The notes beneath the pieces are model-generated. The model was not told where the DNA came from, made no database searches, and worked only from the letters and a program-made list of their open reading frames with translations. From NCBI RefSeq assembly GCF_949628265.1, contig NC_088790.1, positions 16,310,545 through 16,374,544 of the forward strand: DNA of 64,000 nt. The letters are read 5' to 3'. The position numbers were made by a program, and so were the translations under genes. Of this stretch, positions 13,701 through 25,900 are shown one piece after another. Positions within the stretch are counted from its first letter, which is position 1. Each line of letters starts with the position of its first letter. The stretch is from Cloeon dipterum. Lineage: Eukaryota; Arthropoda; Insecta; Ephemeroptera; Baetidae.

Positions 13701-15687
13701 AATAGCTATATTTAGGAGTGGCTTAAGCCAATTATGATAGTAAATTTGAACTCGGAATTTTCAAAACGAGACCTATGTTTGATTTATCATCTGGTAAAGT
13801 TAGGGTAAGGCCCGAAGGTTCCACCTGACCTTAAAAGTTCGCTTTACGTCTGGTTAGTGTGCCATGTTAAAAACAAAGAAATGAACTGCATCGACATTAG
13901 GCGTATTTATAGGAAAAAGCGGTTCTGAGCCAGATTTCAAGCTCCAAATAAAAAAAATTGCAGTGGAACCTCAGCGAGTGCACCAAAATGAAACTTGGTG
14001 TGTGCTTGTGAAGAATTTCACGGGCTACATTTTGGTCACGCACATCGAAAAAAACGCAGGGGGCTAACACACTGAAAAATCATAATTTCTCAAAAAGGAC
14101 ACCTTTAAACTACAAATTTTTGTGCAAATTAAAAATTTGTTGAGAATCAAATAGGGTGCGCGGTGAAAATTTCATATTGATATCCCTTTCCAGAATTAAC
14201 TCTTTATCTCCGGGATTTTTTAAATACTCATAAACTGGGAAACCGAACACTTTTCCCCGACCTCAGACCTCAAATACCATCACCTCTCAGGTAAAATTGG
14301 TCAGAGTCAAAATTTCCAATGCCTCATAAACCCCCATCAAAATATCACGTGGATTTCTCATCAAATTTTTAAAGATCATCTAAATTTGCTAAATTCTATG
14401 AGGGGTGAAATATTCTACCCACTTGCATGGGACTGCCGATAATCTGCTGATTTGGAATAGCCTGCGTGATAATCTGCTGAGGCTGCTGCTGGACGATCAT
14501 GTTTTGTTGCTGCTGCTGTTGCATCGGCTTGTTTTGAGTCTGCTGGATGACTTTTGCCTAAATCAAATAAAATTTAAATATCTTTTGAAAATTTATCAAT
14601 ATTTCATCTCTCAAAATACCTTCTGCTGATCTTGCTGCTTGGCCGTCGGAGAGGGTGGCGGCATGATGGTCGTCGTGCCTTGTTGGCTTGCAGCTACGTG
14701 GCTGATAAGCAGGGTCTGATTGGGGTTGCCAGACGCTTGCTGGGCTGGAATGTAGCACTGCGTGGTGCCTGTCGGGGTGGTTGCTTGCACCATCGTTTTC
14801 CCCTGAGGGGTGATCAGTTGCGGGGTCATCGGCCCTGGCTGGAAGGTTGGCTTCCCGGTCGTTATCACCTGATAATAAAAATTATTAATCACGAAAAAAA
14901 TAATTTTTGAACCCACATTAGGTTCGAAATTTATGATTGATTTAATTTTAGAAATGTAGATAATAAACGCATCTTTTATTTTTCAGGAAACTAGATCTTT
15001 TTTATTAATATTTAGCAATTTTAACAATTTTTCTAGCGTAATCCTTAAACTATGGCTGTGCTTTTTCTCAAAAAAGTACACAACAAATAACGAAATAAAT
15101 ATTTTAGCTTTTTTAAAAGAAAAATATTCAATTGGAGTATATCTGTGAGATAAAATCTTTTTTCTGTTATAAATTTTCCACCACGATGCTCGTAATATTT
15201 GAACTATTTATGGGACTGCGCATCTCATGATTTATATACCTGCAATGGTTGTCCCGGGTGGTGTATAACATTGTTTGCCGGGATCAAGAACTGCTGGCCG
15301 TTCGGGGTGTTATAAACTTGCTGCACGTACATCGGCCCTTGCTGCTGCGGAACCAGTTGGATCTAAATTTTGCACAGTGAACCGCCGTTCCAATTTATTG
15401 TATTACTCGACTCACTCTTTGTCCTTGCCACTCCGCCGTGGTGAACTGCTGCATTTGCGGTTGCTGCGGCGGCATCATTTGCATGGTCATTGGGGACGCG
15501 CTCGGCATGGGGGTGGTCGAGGGTGGCGGCTGCTGCTGGAGCTGCGCCATACAGAATCTTGTTTAAGCACGGAATATTTTTTTAAGAATTTTCTCTCACC
15601 TGGAGGGTTTGGAATGTCTGCATCTGCGGCTGATTCACGACACACCCGGAGGTCGTGACAACAGACTGTTGTTGCTGCTGTTGTTGT

Positions 15688-15737
<50 letters not shown>

Positions 15738-15800
15738 CTGCATAGCCATCATCTCTGCCTGCTGCTGACCCTCAGATTTTTGCATCTCACCGCAATTCAT
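10754..15800 (-). CDS. ph: Polyhomeotic (Polycomb repressive complex 1 subunit)
   Basis: PRC1 subunit; its SAM domain polymerises and clusters Polycomb chromatin in the nucleus. Twelve exons join in frame to 771 aa: 15600-15800, 15416-15541, 15240-15362, 14620-14868, 14423-14557, 13208-13382, 12720-12934, 12532-12668, 11589-12040, 11241-11367, 11014-11182, 10754-10960. Order of parts: long Gln-rich N-terminus with a polyglutamine run; Pro/Thr/Gln-rich region; the HD1-type motif VLTHVIEGFVIQE (exon 9); an FCS zinc finger CEFCKKTDVR...FCSSSCAKR (exons 10-11); and a C-terminal SAM domain (DYV-like AEYVEDF, EIDGQALLLL, MGMKLGPALKI). An RPGRPVG tract in exon 8 resembles an AT hook. It is shorter than Drosophila ph-p (about 1.6k aa), the loss being in low-complexity parts. 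An acceptor just upstream of the ATG (near 15835) shows at least one more 5' exon. Confidence 0.94.
13780..14400. repeat. Repeat-like insert in a polyhomeotic intron
   Basis: The intron between exons 5 and 6 (13383-14422) is the longest coding intron of this gene and contains mixed-composition sequence unlike the surrounding AT-rich introns. Phrases such as CTTTATCTCCGGGATTTTT resemble the type of sequence at 36.56-36.75 kb (TATATCTCCGAAATTT). No coding potential. A CACGTG lies at 14346-14351. I call this a probable transposon remnant, weakly. Confidence 0.3.
15661..15741 (-). repeat. ph: CAG/CAA tract encoding polyglutamine in polyhomeotic
   Basis: Mixed CAA/CAG codons read on the minus strand give a run of about two dozen or more glutamines near residue 20 of the protein. 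Mixed codons slow slippage, but length polymorphism would still be expected. The opposite strand gives a spurious polyleucine frame. Confidence 0.9.
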
Positions 15801-16439
15801 TTCTTCTGATTGTTTTTTCGCAACTCTGTCTCACTAAAAATGAATGTCAAAAATAGACAAATTAAATTAAATTGCATTATATTAATTTAAAAAAAAAGAA
15901 TTATGAATTAATTTTTAAAGTAAAGCTGTTAAACAATTTATTTTCAAATTCCGACAATTGGGAGAGATCTACAATTTTTCCAGGATTTGACATTTAAATT
16001 TGCGAAAGAATCGGCTCCAAAGTTTGCATGCTATGTAATCAAGCGGCGAGCACTGTCTCCCTATTGAAAATCAGGATTTATTGGGATTAAGGGAAATTTC
16101 CTTACTGTTCATTGGAATCCTCTTAAGACCGATTTAACCTAACAATTTTTGCACATTGTTAGATAAATCGTGACAAGAAGAATCGAAATCCAGCGGAAAA
16201 CCACTGACAAAAACCATTTAATTATCTAGCAAATTCTGAAATGAAACTGTTTCGGTCCTGATTTTATTATTACACACTGTGCAGGTTCACAAACACTTGC
16301 TATAGCCTACAACGCAGCATTTTCTTACTTGTAAACCTGTGTAAAACCCCACTTAAATTCCAATTTGATTTAGAGTTTAATTTAACAATAATACTCTCAC
16401 AAATAAAAGGTTCATACACTTGGCGTTTATAGCTTTAAC

Positions 16440-17600
16440 TGTGGTCCGCGTAGAGTGCAATCAGCAAAAAGCCACCCCTTGACGCGGTGCCTGAGAGCCA
16501 AACAATATGCTGCACACTATACATTATGTATCCAAATATTTACTGAATACATGTTCCGATATTTATTTGTTTAGCGCCCTCCCTGCACATATGCCACCCC
16601 TCGCTTTTAAAAGGCAAAGGCAGACGAGGAAGGGCGCAGCTCACTCAATAAGCGCCGAGTGTGTGCTAGCGCGCGTACACGTTCGTAGTGTGGATGGGCC
16701 GGTGCGGGTCGCGGGGTTGACGGCACCGCGGAGAGAGCCGGAATGAGTCGGAGGATCAGCCCCCACAACATTACGTCATTATCGATCCCTGCGTGGCAAC
16801 CATTGATGCAGCAGCATTTTGTATTGTTTTTATTCCACCGGCCGGAATAGGAATTTGCTGAATTTATAGAAGAACTACTGCAAAATTATGTCACCACAGT
16901 ATAAATGTTAGCAGAGGCTAATGTGAATTTTTCTAGCAAATTTTTATTTTAATTATATATTTATTTAAAGTGCCGAGATTTGATCGTATGGAATAAAATA
17001 TTAAAGGGTTTCTGCGGGTTTAATTAACTCTATAATTACCATGAAATTAATATGGAGAATGAAAAGAAACGTGGAGATTAAGCTTAACTTCAACGCCCTG
17101 GAAATATTTCCTGGTATATCCCGAAAATTTAAATGCCACGGATTGCATGAGAGTTGGGGGCTGGAACTGAAATGCCTGCCTCCCTGCCGGCGGGGCAAAT
17201 TAGCTGCTGGCCGCAGAGCGCGAGAGGCGGCACATTTTTAACGCGGCGGACCGCGCGTGCTGCCGCCGCCGCGGCTGCTTACCTCGGACAACAAAGCGGT
17301 CGCCGTCAATCTCAATCACTCTCTCGTCCCGTGCCCTCAGGTATCCATACCTTTGGAAATGCGACGGTGAGGCTCGTCAGTGCGGCAGAGACGCCGCCAA
17401 GTGATGTGCCATTAGAGTCGGTCGGTGCGTTCCTCTCACCCCCGCACGAGGGGGGCGGATGTGCCAAGGGGGATGCTGGAGCGGCCGCCGCACTTGCTGC
17501 ACTGAATACCGCCGTAGTTGGTGAGGGGTGGCTGCGCACGCAAACTGCAGCCCTCCCGACAACCCCGTGACGTCAGCCGAGACTTTCAGCTCGCGTACTT
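16440..17600 (-). promoter_or_regulatory. ph: GC-rich promoter and probable non-coding first exon of polyhomeotic
   Basis: Two CpG-rich islands (about 16.6-16.8 and 17.2-17.58 kb) stand out from the AT-rich surroundings. On the minus strand GTTGTCCGAG|GTAAGC gives a strong splice donor, so a non-coding exon ending at 17283 could splice to the acceptor near 15835 just before the ph start codon. A perfect palindromic CRE, TGACGTCA, lies at 17568-17575 at the upstream edge. Frames in this interval on either strand look like chance products of GC-rich DNA. Confidence 0.55.
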
Positions 17601-18604
17601 TACCAAAGGGGAATAGACATTTAGTAGTGAGATTTCCTGAACAAGATTTTTAATTTAAGCTAGTATTTTATTGCAATACCTTTCTGATTTACTGACAATA
17701 AAAATATTCAAAATTCAAGAGTGAAATGTTGCTTTTTGCACCTAAAAATCCCTTGAGTAAATGTTTAAGATAATGTTTAAGAAAATATTTAATAACATTT
17801 TAAGCTAAAACGTCCTTAAAAGTTATGATGCCCCGGCTTTCACATAAACAGTTTACTGATAAATTGTTGTTCTTTTCAAAATAGTAAATTGGCAAAAATG
17901 AATGCTAAATTTCACAGCATTAAAAGAAAAAACTCTAAGAAAGAAAATTGTCCACTAGAGTAAAATACTTGAATTTGAAAAAAATATATTTTTTGTCATA
18001 GATGGGACCAGAAAATGCATCAAATTTCCATCAAAAGTCCATTCCTTAACCAAATTTGGTAAGGAAATATACACAACCATATCTACAGAAAAGATGCAAT
18101 GAAACGCGGGCCTTTTAGTTTTTGTAACTAAAATTTTTCGGGTTTTTTATTTACGTCGAAAAATATATAATTCTCAGACTCTACGTAATACAAAACGTCG
18201 GTTTTTAACCTTAAAAGGGCAGTATACTCTCTTCTCATCAGAGGAACATTTAAAATTAATAAATAAACATATATAATAAACATTTCTTGTGTACGCGGTT
18301 AAGTATGCAGTGCGTGTGCAAACCGGAAAAATGTTTTCATTATGAATATATGTTATAATATAGTATATAATAATTAACAATGCGCAGCATCGTTCTTGAA
18401 AAATAGTTGATATAATCCTCCGTTCTCGAGACGACTTTGCAGCGCTGAAGGCACCAATACTGATTTGGTCTGTTTGTGTACATTTGCAGTTTGAATTATT
18501 ATTTTTTTTTTTGTGAGAAAAAACGTTCTTGATTTTTTGTGTGATTGCATAACGAATTGTCGATCCACGCCGATTTGTTGCTGTGAATAGGACTTCAGGC
18601 AGTC
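17601..18604 (-). other. Gene-free interval, includes period 3' untranslated region
   Basis: AT-rich sequence between the ph promoter and the period stop codon. The part nearest 18604 must be the period 3' untranslated region; no further gene or recognisable repeat is visible. Confidence 0.5.
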
Positions 18605-19927
18605 TCATTGCTCAATCTTCGGTGGAGGTATCGGAGCATTTTCTTCGTAGATCATCACCAGTCTGCTGTACTCGAAACAGCCCTTCTGCTTCTTGGCCAC
18701 CTGAAAAAATTCAAAATTCATTTTAGGAATGATATTAATTATGTCTTTCGCTGAAATCAAGTACCTTTTGCGGCTTTTTGATCTTGCATATCTTCTCGTT
18801 TTGTGCAGTCATTTCATTCTTGATGGCATGCGTGTTGGATCCTTGCGTTTCCTCGCCACTGCTGCTGCTTCCCAGGCTGTTGCTGTCGCAAATCGAGATA
18901 CATTCCTCCAGGCTCATTTTGGCTGAAAACCCTTCTAGCTCCATGTCAAGATACAGCTGCGACAGCTGCTCATTAACCAGGTTCGGTTGCTGCGTAAGAG
19001 AGATCACGTTAATACACGTATTGGGGAATTTCAAGAAACGTGTGTGTAAAAGAATGTCCAATTTATTGTTTAGTGAGCAAGTATTTTGTTCAACACGAAA
19101 ATAAGCTCTTAACTTCGGATTGAACTGAAGATGCATGCTTTTATGGGACGGAGAAGGTCGCGAGAGCCCCCAAAATATTTTTAGCAACAGCAGTTTCCAA
19201 CCTGCTGCATGTAATTAAGAGCCTCCAAGTCGGCTGCGAGCACGTCTTCCAACGTCCTGTCCTCGACCTGGTACCTGTACACCAGGTCAGCTGTCACATG
19301 CACTTCTTCCAGCCATGGTGGCTCCTGAATAAGAGTCAATTAGAAAAACTATCCAAGGATGCATATAATATTTCAATTTTAATTATTTTTTAAAGGGAAG
19401 AGTGCCAACTTTTTTCAGCATTGGCCTAAGGGTTTTTTCCTCTTCGATCGCCTTGTTGCTTTCCCACTGCATATCCTCGCAGTTTCTTTCTACTTCAGCG
19501 CTGGGCGAACTCTTCATGCTGGAATCACAGATGGAACAACTAGTGCGACAAAAATTGTTTCATTATTCCAAACGTGAATTTGACTGTGTGTAATTTGATG
19601 GCCCTTTAAATTCAATCCAATTAATAGTATTCTATAAAAGGAAATTTACCTGCTGTCATCGCCGTTCACCTCCACGTCCCCTATAAGACTAGACTGTCTG
19701 TCAGAACCACTCATGTTGCCTCCCTTCTTTTCATCCTCATCAGTCGAAGTTAATCCAATGGAATGTTGGGAAATGTCCTGCAAAAGAAATTGAGTTACAA
19801 TCGAAAAAAATCAAATGTTTCTTATTTTGATTGAATTGATTGTTTTTTAAATAGAGGATAATTTTTATTTGCCTGTATCTGAGAATTTTTAGGAAGAAAT
19901 TTCAAGATAACACACTCTATAGTAATG

Positions 19928-19967
<40 letters not shown>

Positions 19968-22900
19968 CATATATATAACAATTTTTTGGATATTTAAAAG
20001 CGGCAATAACTATAGATAAATTTCTTCTATGCAAAATTTAATCTTGAATATACTTATAAACCAGAAAAAAAGTGCTGAAAGGGCCAATCGCTTCTCGATC
20101 TTGGGGTGAGAAAATATCGCTTAGTTTTTACTTGATAACCGATTTTGGATCTCATCTCAAGTTATTTGATTTTATCTATGCTTTAAGAAAATGAATTTTT
20201 GTAAAAAAATCATATTCTCATATTTCAATTTTTTAATTGTTTATTAAATTTAATGATTTTTAATATTTTTAGTGTATTATGATGAGGCTCTCCCTTTCAA
20301 CCAATTTGAAATATTGTCATTTTTACCAGGCGTAGAGCCGCTCCTCTAACCGAACCTGGCTCCACTTTCATCGACGTTTGCGACGTTGGCGTTCCAATTT
20401 TAAAATTCGGATTGGTTCCGCACATCTGGATAAATATATTGCTATATTTCCACTTTGATCATGATTCTCTTAGTTTTCGTACCTCAACGTTCTTGAACTG
20501 CCTGGCAGCGTTCTTGTTCAGCGCGTTATTCTTCAGGTTGTTGCTGTTGGCCATGGACAAATTGGACACGTTTTGAGGGCCCATAGAGGAGAGGGAGGAA
20601 GGCAGCAAGGTGGGCTGTAGGACCGCCAGGGAGGGGTAGAGCATCGGCGACGGACTGCCGAACAACGACGGTCCCAGCGGCTGGTACAGCATGTTGGATA
20701 GGGCAGCTGCGTTCACGTACTGAACTGCAATTTTTATCTCGGTTAGAAATATTTCTTCGCATGCGAGAGTTGAACCCTCTTACTTTGCGGCGCCGGGAAA
20801 GGCTGGTGCGACGGAGGAATGATTCTTGGCATCGGGCCGCTCGAGTTTTCATGGGAAGTCATGCCGGTCGGCTGGTGGGGATTTGGTGAAATGTAGTACA
20901 TCGGAATCACGCTCGCCACAGGAGATGGCATCATCCCAGTTGAGTTCACGACCCTGTTCGTCGGCGCCGGGTTCAAATGGCTGCTAAAGCAGATAAAATT
21001 GAAAAAAGGAGAGAGAGATTTTAACTTGATACCATACCTGTACGAGTTGTAAGGTTGAGTGTTGTGCATTGGAGTAAAGGTAACCGAGAAAGGAGGCCAC
21101 AGGTTGACGTTGGACGGGCCCACATTTTGCCCCTGGCAACGTTTCTCGCCTGAAATATCATATAATTCGGTGTTGTGTAAAAAGTTGGATGTAACTTCTA
21201 GCGCGTAAAATTGCTGTTCTTTCGCTATATTAAAATCATATATTATTTTCGTTAAAAAAAAACGTTGAAATTATAATTTTTTGAACCCCTTTTAAAAATA
21301 AACCCCTCCTTTGGGCCTGGGGCCCCCTACTTTTTTGGCCCGTGTGAAATTTGTATATTTTCAAGAAAAAAAAATAGGAAATGGTAAGAAATGCTTGCTT
21401 ACCAGCGTTGGTGTTCTCCTTGCTGGGAGGCACGACGGGAGCTGCCCAGCTGTTGCCGGCGCTGCCCTCGAGGTGCGTGTGCTTGGATGCCTTGTGCGTT
21501 TCGCCCTCCCAAGAGTGCGAGACGCTGCGTTTGATGCCGTGGCATGGGTCGAGCAGCTTGATCTCCGGGTGGCCGGGTCCCAAGCCGCCCCCGCCGTCGC
21601 CGTCGTTCGCGCCGACTCCGCAGCCAAGAGTGGTACCCTTGCGGCCGTCGCCTTTCTTCAGCTCTAGATTGCTGCTGCTCTTGCATCGCTGCTCGCGATG
21701 CTTCTGCACCATGATTTTCTCCATGTCCTCGTTGTGCCTAAGGGCAATTAGCTCGCGAATTATAGTACGAATTAGGCTATTTGCTCGCCAACGCTGTCAA
21801 GCAGGTTGCATACCTCTCGCTCGAGTGTGCTCAAAACTTGTGTAGATAAAAAAGGTTTGCAGGATCTGACTAGCATAAAAATTTGACAGAAAATGGCTAA
21901 AAAGATACCAAATCCTAAATTTTTAGGCGATTATTACAAAAATGGCATAAACGCCATTTTTTGTTTGTAATTTTTGGCACAAATCCAAGACACAATAAGT
22001 GACTTTCTTTCCTTAAATTGATTTTTACTTCTTAAAATTTTAAAATAAACCTTTCAAACTATAAAAAATATAAAGAGTTTGGTGAAAATGAACTTAATTT
22101 AGTTCATGCTAAAAAATTATATTTAACAATAGAACACTAAAATTTGGAAAAGCTTTTGCAAAGCAAAAATCTGTAGCAATTTTCGAACACATATTAAACC
22201 CTACATTGTTACATTAATTATTGTTGAAAAGTGAATAATCAATTTGCATGAAAGGAGGCAGCATTTGGAATGAAAAACCGGCCACTATTAATATATAATG
22301 TTTACAAATAAAAACATTTTACCAAAAACTAAATAAAATAAAATTTCATTGCACCTGTAGAGGAGCTCCATGGTTAAGTGTGGAGTCTTGTAGCTCACAA
22401 AGTTTCCCCCGATGGAGATACTAGGACAGGTCACACCTCCTCCACCCCCGTCGTCTGGACCTTTGATGACTCCCCCGGAGCTGATTAGGTGGTGGGTCTG
22501 TGCGGTGCTGACAGGAGCTGAGACGATCACCGGTGACAGTTTGGCTACTCGGGGTGACATCCCCTCGTTTGTTCCACTACCGGCGCTGACACCACTCCCG
22601 CTGAAATTAAAAAAAACTTATATTTTATTTTACCGCTTTTTTGTATATTTGAAAAAGTGGAATTTTAAATAGAAATTGAAAAAATCTATTTCAAAATATT
22701 AAAGGAAGCTAGAATATTTTTCTTTTCTTTTTTATTTTGAATTATCCGAGAATTTTGGTTAAGTTTGAAAGAAAATACTTGGAGCTTGTGTCTGCACCGA
22801 GCGTCATATCCTTTCCCTCCTCGTCAGTGCTGACTCCAGAACGCTGCGCGTCCAGTTTCATTTCGCCTGATTCATCGGAGAATGTTGTCTTTGGCTTGCT

Positions 22901-25900
22901 TTCAAAAAACCTGTCCAATTTATTTTATTAAAAATAAGCCATTCTAAATCAATTAGTGGAAATTCACCTTTGTATGTTCTCATTGTAGTTGAGCTGATTG
23001 TAGCTCGGCGGGGTTTCAGTTGAGGACTTACTGTCGTAGTAGTCGTGGTGCGGCGAAATTTCGCCAAGCATAACAGAATCGCGTTCCTGTGCGGCACGAA
23101 AATTTTTGTTACTGCTCAGAGTACTGGGCAGGTGGTTGAGACTCACTGAAAAGCTCTGCTCCTCTGGGGGTAAATCAACTTTGAGATCAGGTTTTGAGAT
23201 TTTCTCGTCCATCAAACTCTCCATGAACGTTGCCAAATCTTTGCAGCGTTTTGAAACTTGCTGTTTGGCTGTTTCTAGCGGCCGTGTAACAGGCTAGAAA
23301 ATTAATGGAATATGAAATAAATAATAGAATAAGAATATTGTAAAAATAAACGGCACTTACACCTTTTATAATTATTTATTGTGTTTTGAATGAGTTTACC
23401 TGATTTAACATGAAAAGTATTTCCTCCTGGATAATTTTACTCTCCTTCACAATTTCCTCCAGCAGCAGCGGTACCTCGTCGTCATTTGACATTTGGAAAA
23501 CATCAGGGTTGGGAGGGCCCTAAATTCAACACATGTAATTTGTGACTCATTCAAAAATTAGAATTATCTACCTGTAGCACTCGGTTGTGTCCAATCACAA
23601 ACTCCAACTTCCTGGACCAAGGGTTAATGAAACTGGACCACTCGGTTTTCATCAGGATATATCCACCGTTTTGAGTGCGGAATCTGTACGGTCTGCTCTC
23701 AAAGCAGTTTTGCTGCTCTTTCATGACTAAAAATTCGAAACAATATCATCCATTGAATTAATTTTTAGAGACAGAATATCAAAAGGTATTAAATTTAAAA
23801 CAGCATGAAGTGTTTTTTATAGTGGCAACTGTTCGTGTTTAATTTTACATTAAGCTATTTTGTGTCTCCTAAATTTTCATCCAAAAATCTTGCAGATAGA
23901 GTTGTCGATTGTCCCAAAATTGTTTAACAGCCATAAATCAATGAGGGATCGGATGGGCACCACACCATTTCACTCCATCGGGGCGTAAAAACAATCCAAC
24001 GTTTACTCCATTTTTGCAATTGTGACAAGCAGTAGCTGAGATTTCAGAGGTTTCTCGAGGTGGAAAAATATTGTGTTGCGATCTAATTTCTGAGGAGGAT
24101 ACATTTTTTCTAGGCATTTTATAGGTGCCTATGCCTAACAAAATCCCAAAAAATGTTTTAAGGTAATAGCGGCTGACAATATATTTCCGAAAATACAAAA
24201 TCGACATTTTCTACGATTTTGGTGTCAACAGCAAAGTTTTTGGGCATGAAAAATTTCATCGTCAAATGCATTTTTTTAATTTAGGAGCAGCAACAGCGCA
24301 CCCCTCTTTAAAAAATCTGCTCCAGTTAATTTCTCCGTATTGAATTCTAACACAAGCAGTATAATTTATAGTTTTGCTTACTGGTCATGTAGACCTCTTT
24401 CAAGTAGTGCATATCTTCAGGGTGGAAGAAATCGAAGACCGAAACGCCGATCATGTCCTGCGGCAGGTAGCCAAAGTGAGGCACAGCCTCGTTGTCCACG
24501 TGGATCAGTTCGCCGGACGCCGAGTGGCGCATCAGGAACTTGGGTGAGATTCTCGGCTCGTCGGTAACTACACTCCCAAAGTCAGACAAGCCGGCCTCAA
24601 CAATCTGTTAAACTCACTTTTGTAGACCGACTGGATGGGCACGGCCGTGATGAGGAGGAAGGTGCCGAAAGGACAAGAAGTGTCCTTGTTGCTGGCGTGA
24701 GAGACGCTCTCTGGCTGCAGCTCCTTGAAGGACATGCTCAACCGGAAAGGCTTATAGGTCACCTTCTTCTCGGTGACGCTGTAGCCGCTCGACTTGAGCC
24801 CGCGGTACTGCCGTAGACTGCAGAAGAACGAATTTTTGTTCAGGGTGCCACCTGAAAAGCATCGAATTAGTTTCCACATTTTCTCCAATTCTTACAGGCA
24901 GAAGAAACTAAAAATTCTGTTAAAAAGTTTGAAATGTTATTCATTTCAGGTTTTAGTCAGTGATGGTTTGCGATAAAATTTTTGATTTGATTTTCAGAAA
25001 GATTAGGGATGTAAAAATAAGGGAGTGCAAAATTCCCTTTTTCATGTTATTTTGATATATATCGTTGAAAATTATATCTACATGGCAAGATGTGGAAGAT
25101 AAATGCCCAAGAGAGGGTTTGCAATTGCATCATAGCAATGTAGCAATGTTACAGCAATTGCAATCTGTTTTAATACTTTTTATACAAACAATGTACCAGT
25201 TGATAATGAAAAAAGCAACAGCTATTTGAATAGTAAAATTGTTTTGCTCTACTTGACGTAATCATTATCTACATATAATTGTGACGTGAGCCGTTCCATT
25301 TTTAGCTAATATCGGATGGGGAGAGATTTATTAGCATATAAATGAAAGTATACCTTTGCTTCCTATTTGCGGAGCGGCGACCCCTGACGTTATGTGACTA
25401 GCAAAAGAGATTCTGTCTTTAGGATGGACAAAATCAATGAAGCTGCGACCGAGCCACATGTCTTTAGGGAACCCGAGCACCTCGGTCAGACTGGCCGTGG
25501 TGTACATAACAACGCCATCATGCATTGAAACCACCGCGCAAAACTCGCCCTGAAATAGAAAAATCTGTATACAGATATACCGGTGAAAATGCGAACGTGA
25601 TTACCTCGTTTTGAGTGTACTGCTCCTCTTGCAGGCAGTGCAAAATCTGCTCTTCATTCTCCCTTAAGGGAGTTTTGTTCGAGCTTACTTGGATTTCACA
25701 CTCTTCCGGAATAACTGTTTGAAAAAATATAATTTGGGTATTGGTTTTTTCCCAATTTTATAGCTTACCTCCTGGCTGCTCTTTATTCTTTTTCTTCTTG
25801 TTGCTGAGGGACTGTGACAGAGCTGCAGCGGCCATTTCCATCGATTTCTTTTCCAGGGGTCCAGTCGAGACTGTCGGCTGGCCTCCTGAGCTCGCTTGTG

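Noticed and set aside
15609-15809. Plus-strand polyleucine frame
   Set aside because: Antisense shadow of the polyglutamine tract in polyhomeotic.
17154-17570. 138-codon plus-strand frame
   Set aside because: Lies in a CpG-rich promoter-like block, has low-complexity alanine runs and no homology; long frames are expected by chance in GC-rich DNA.
21311-21845. Plus-strand frames of 118 and 154 codons
   Set aside because: Antisense to period exon 14, which has clear coding support on the minus strand.
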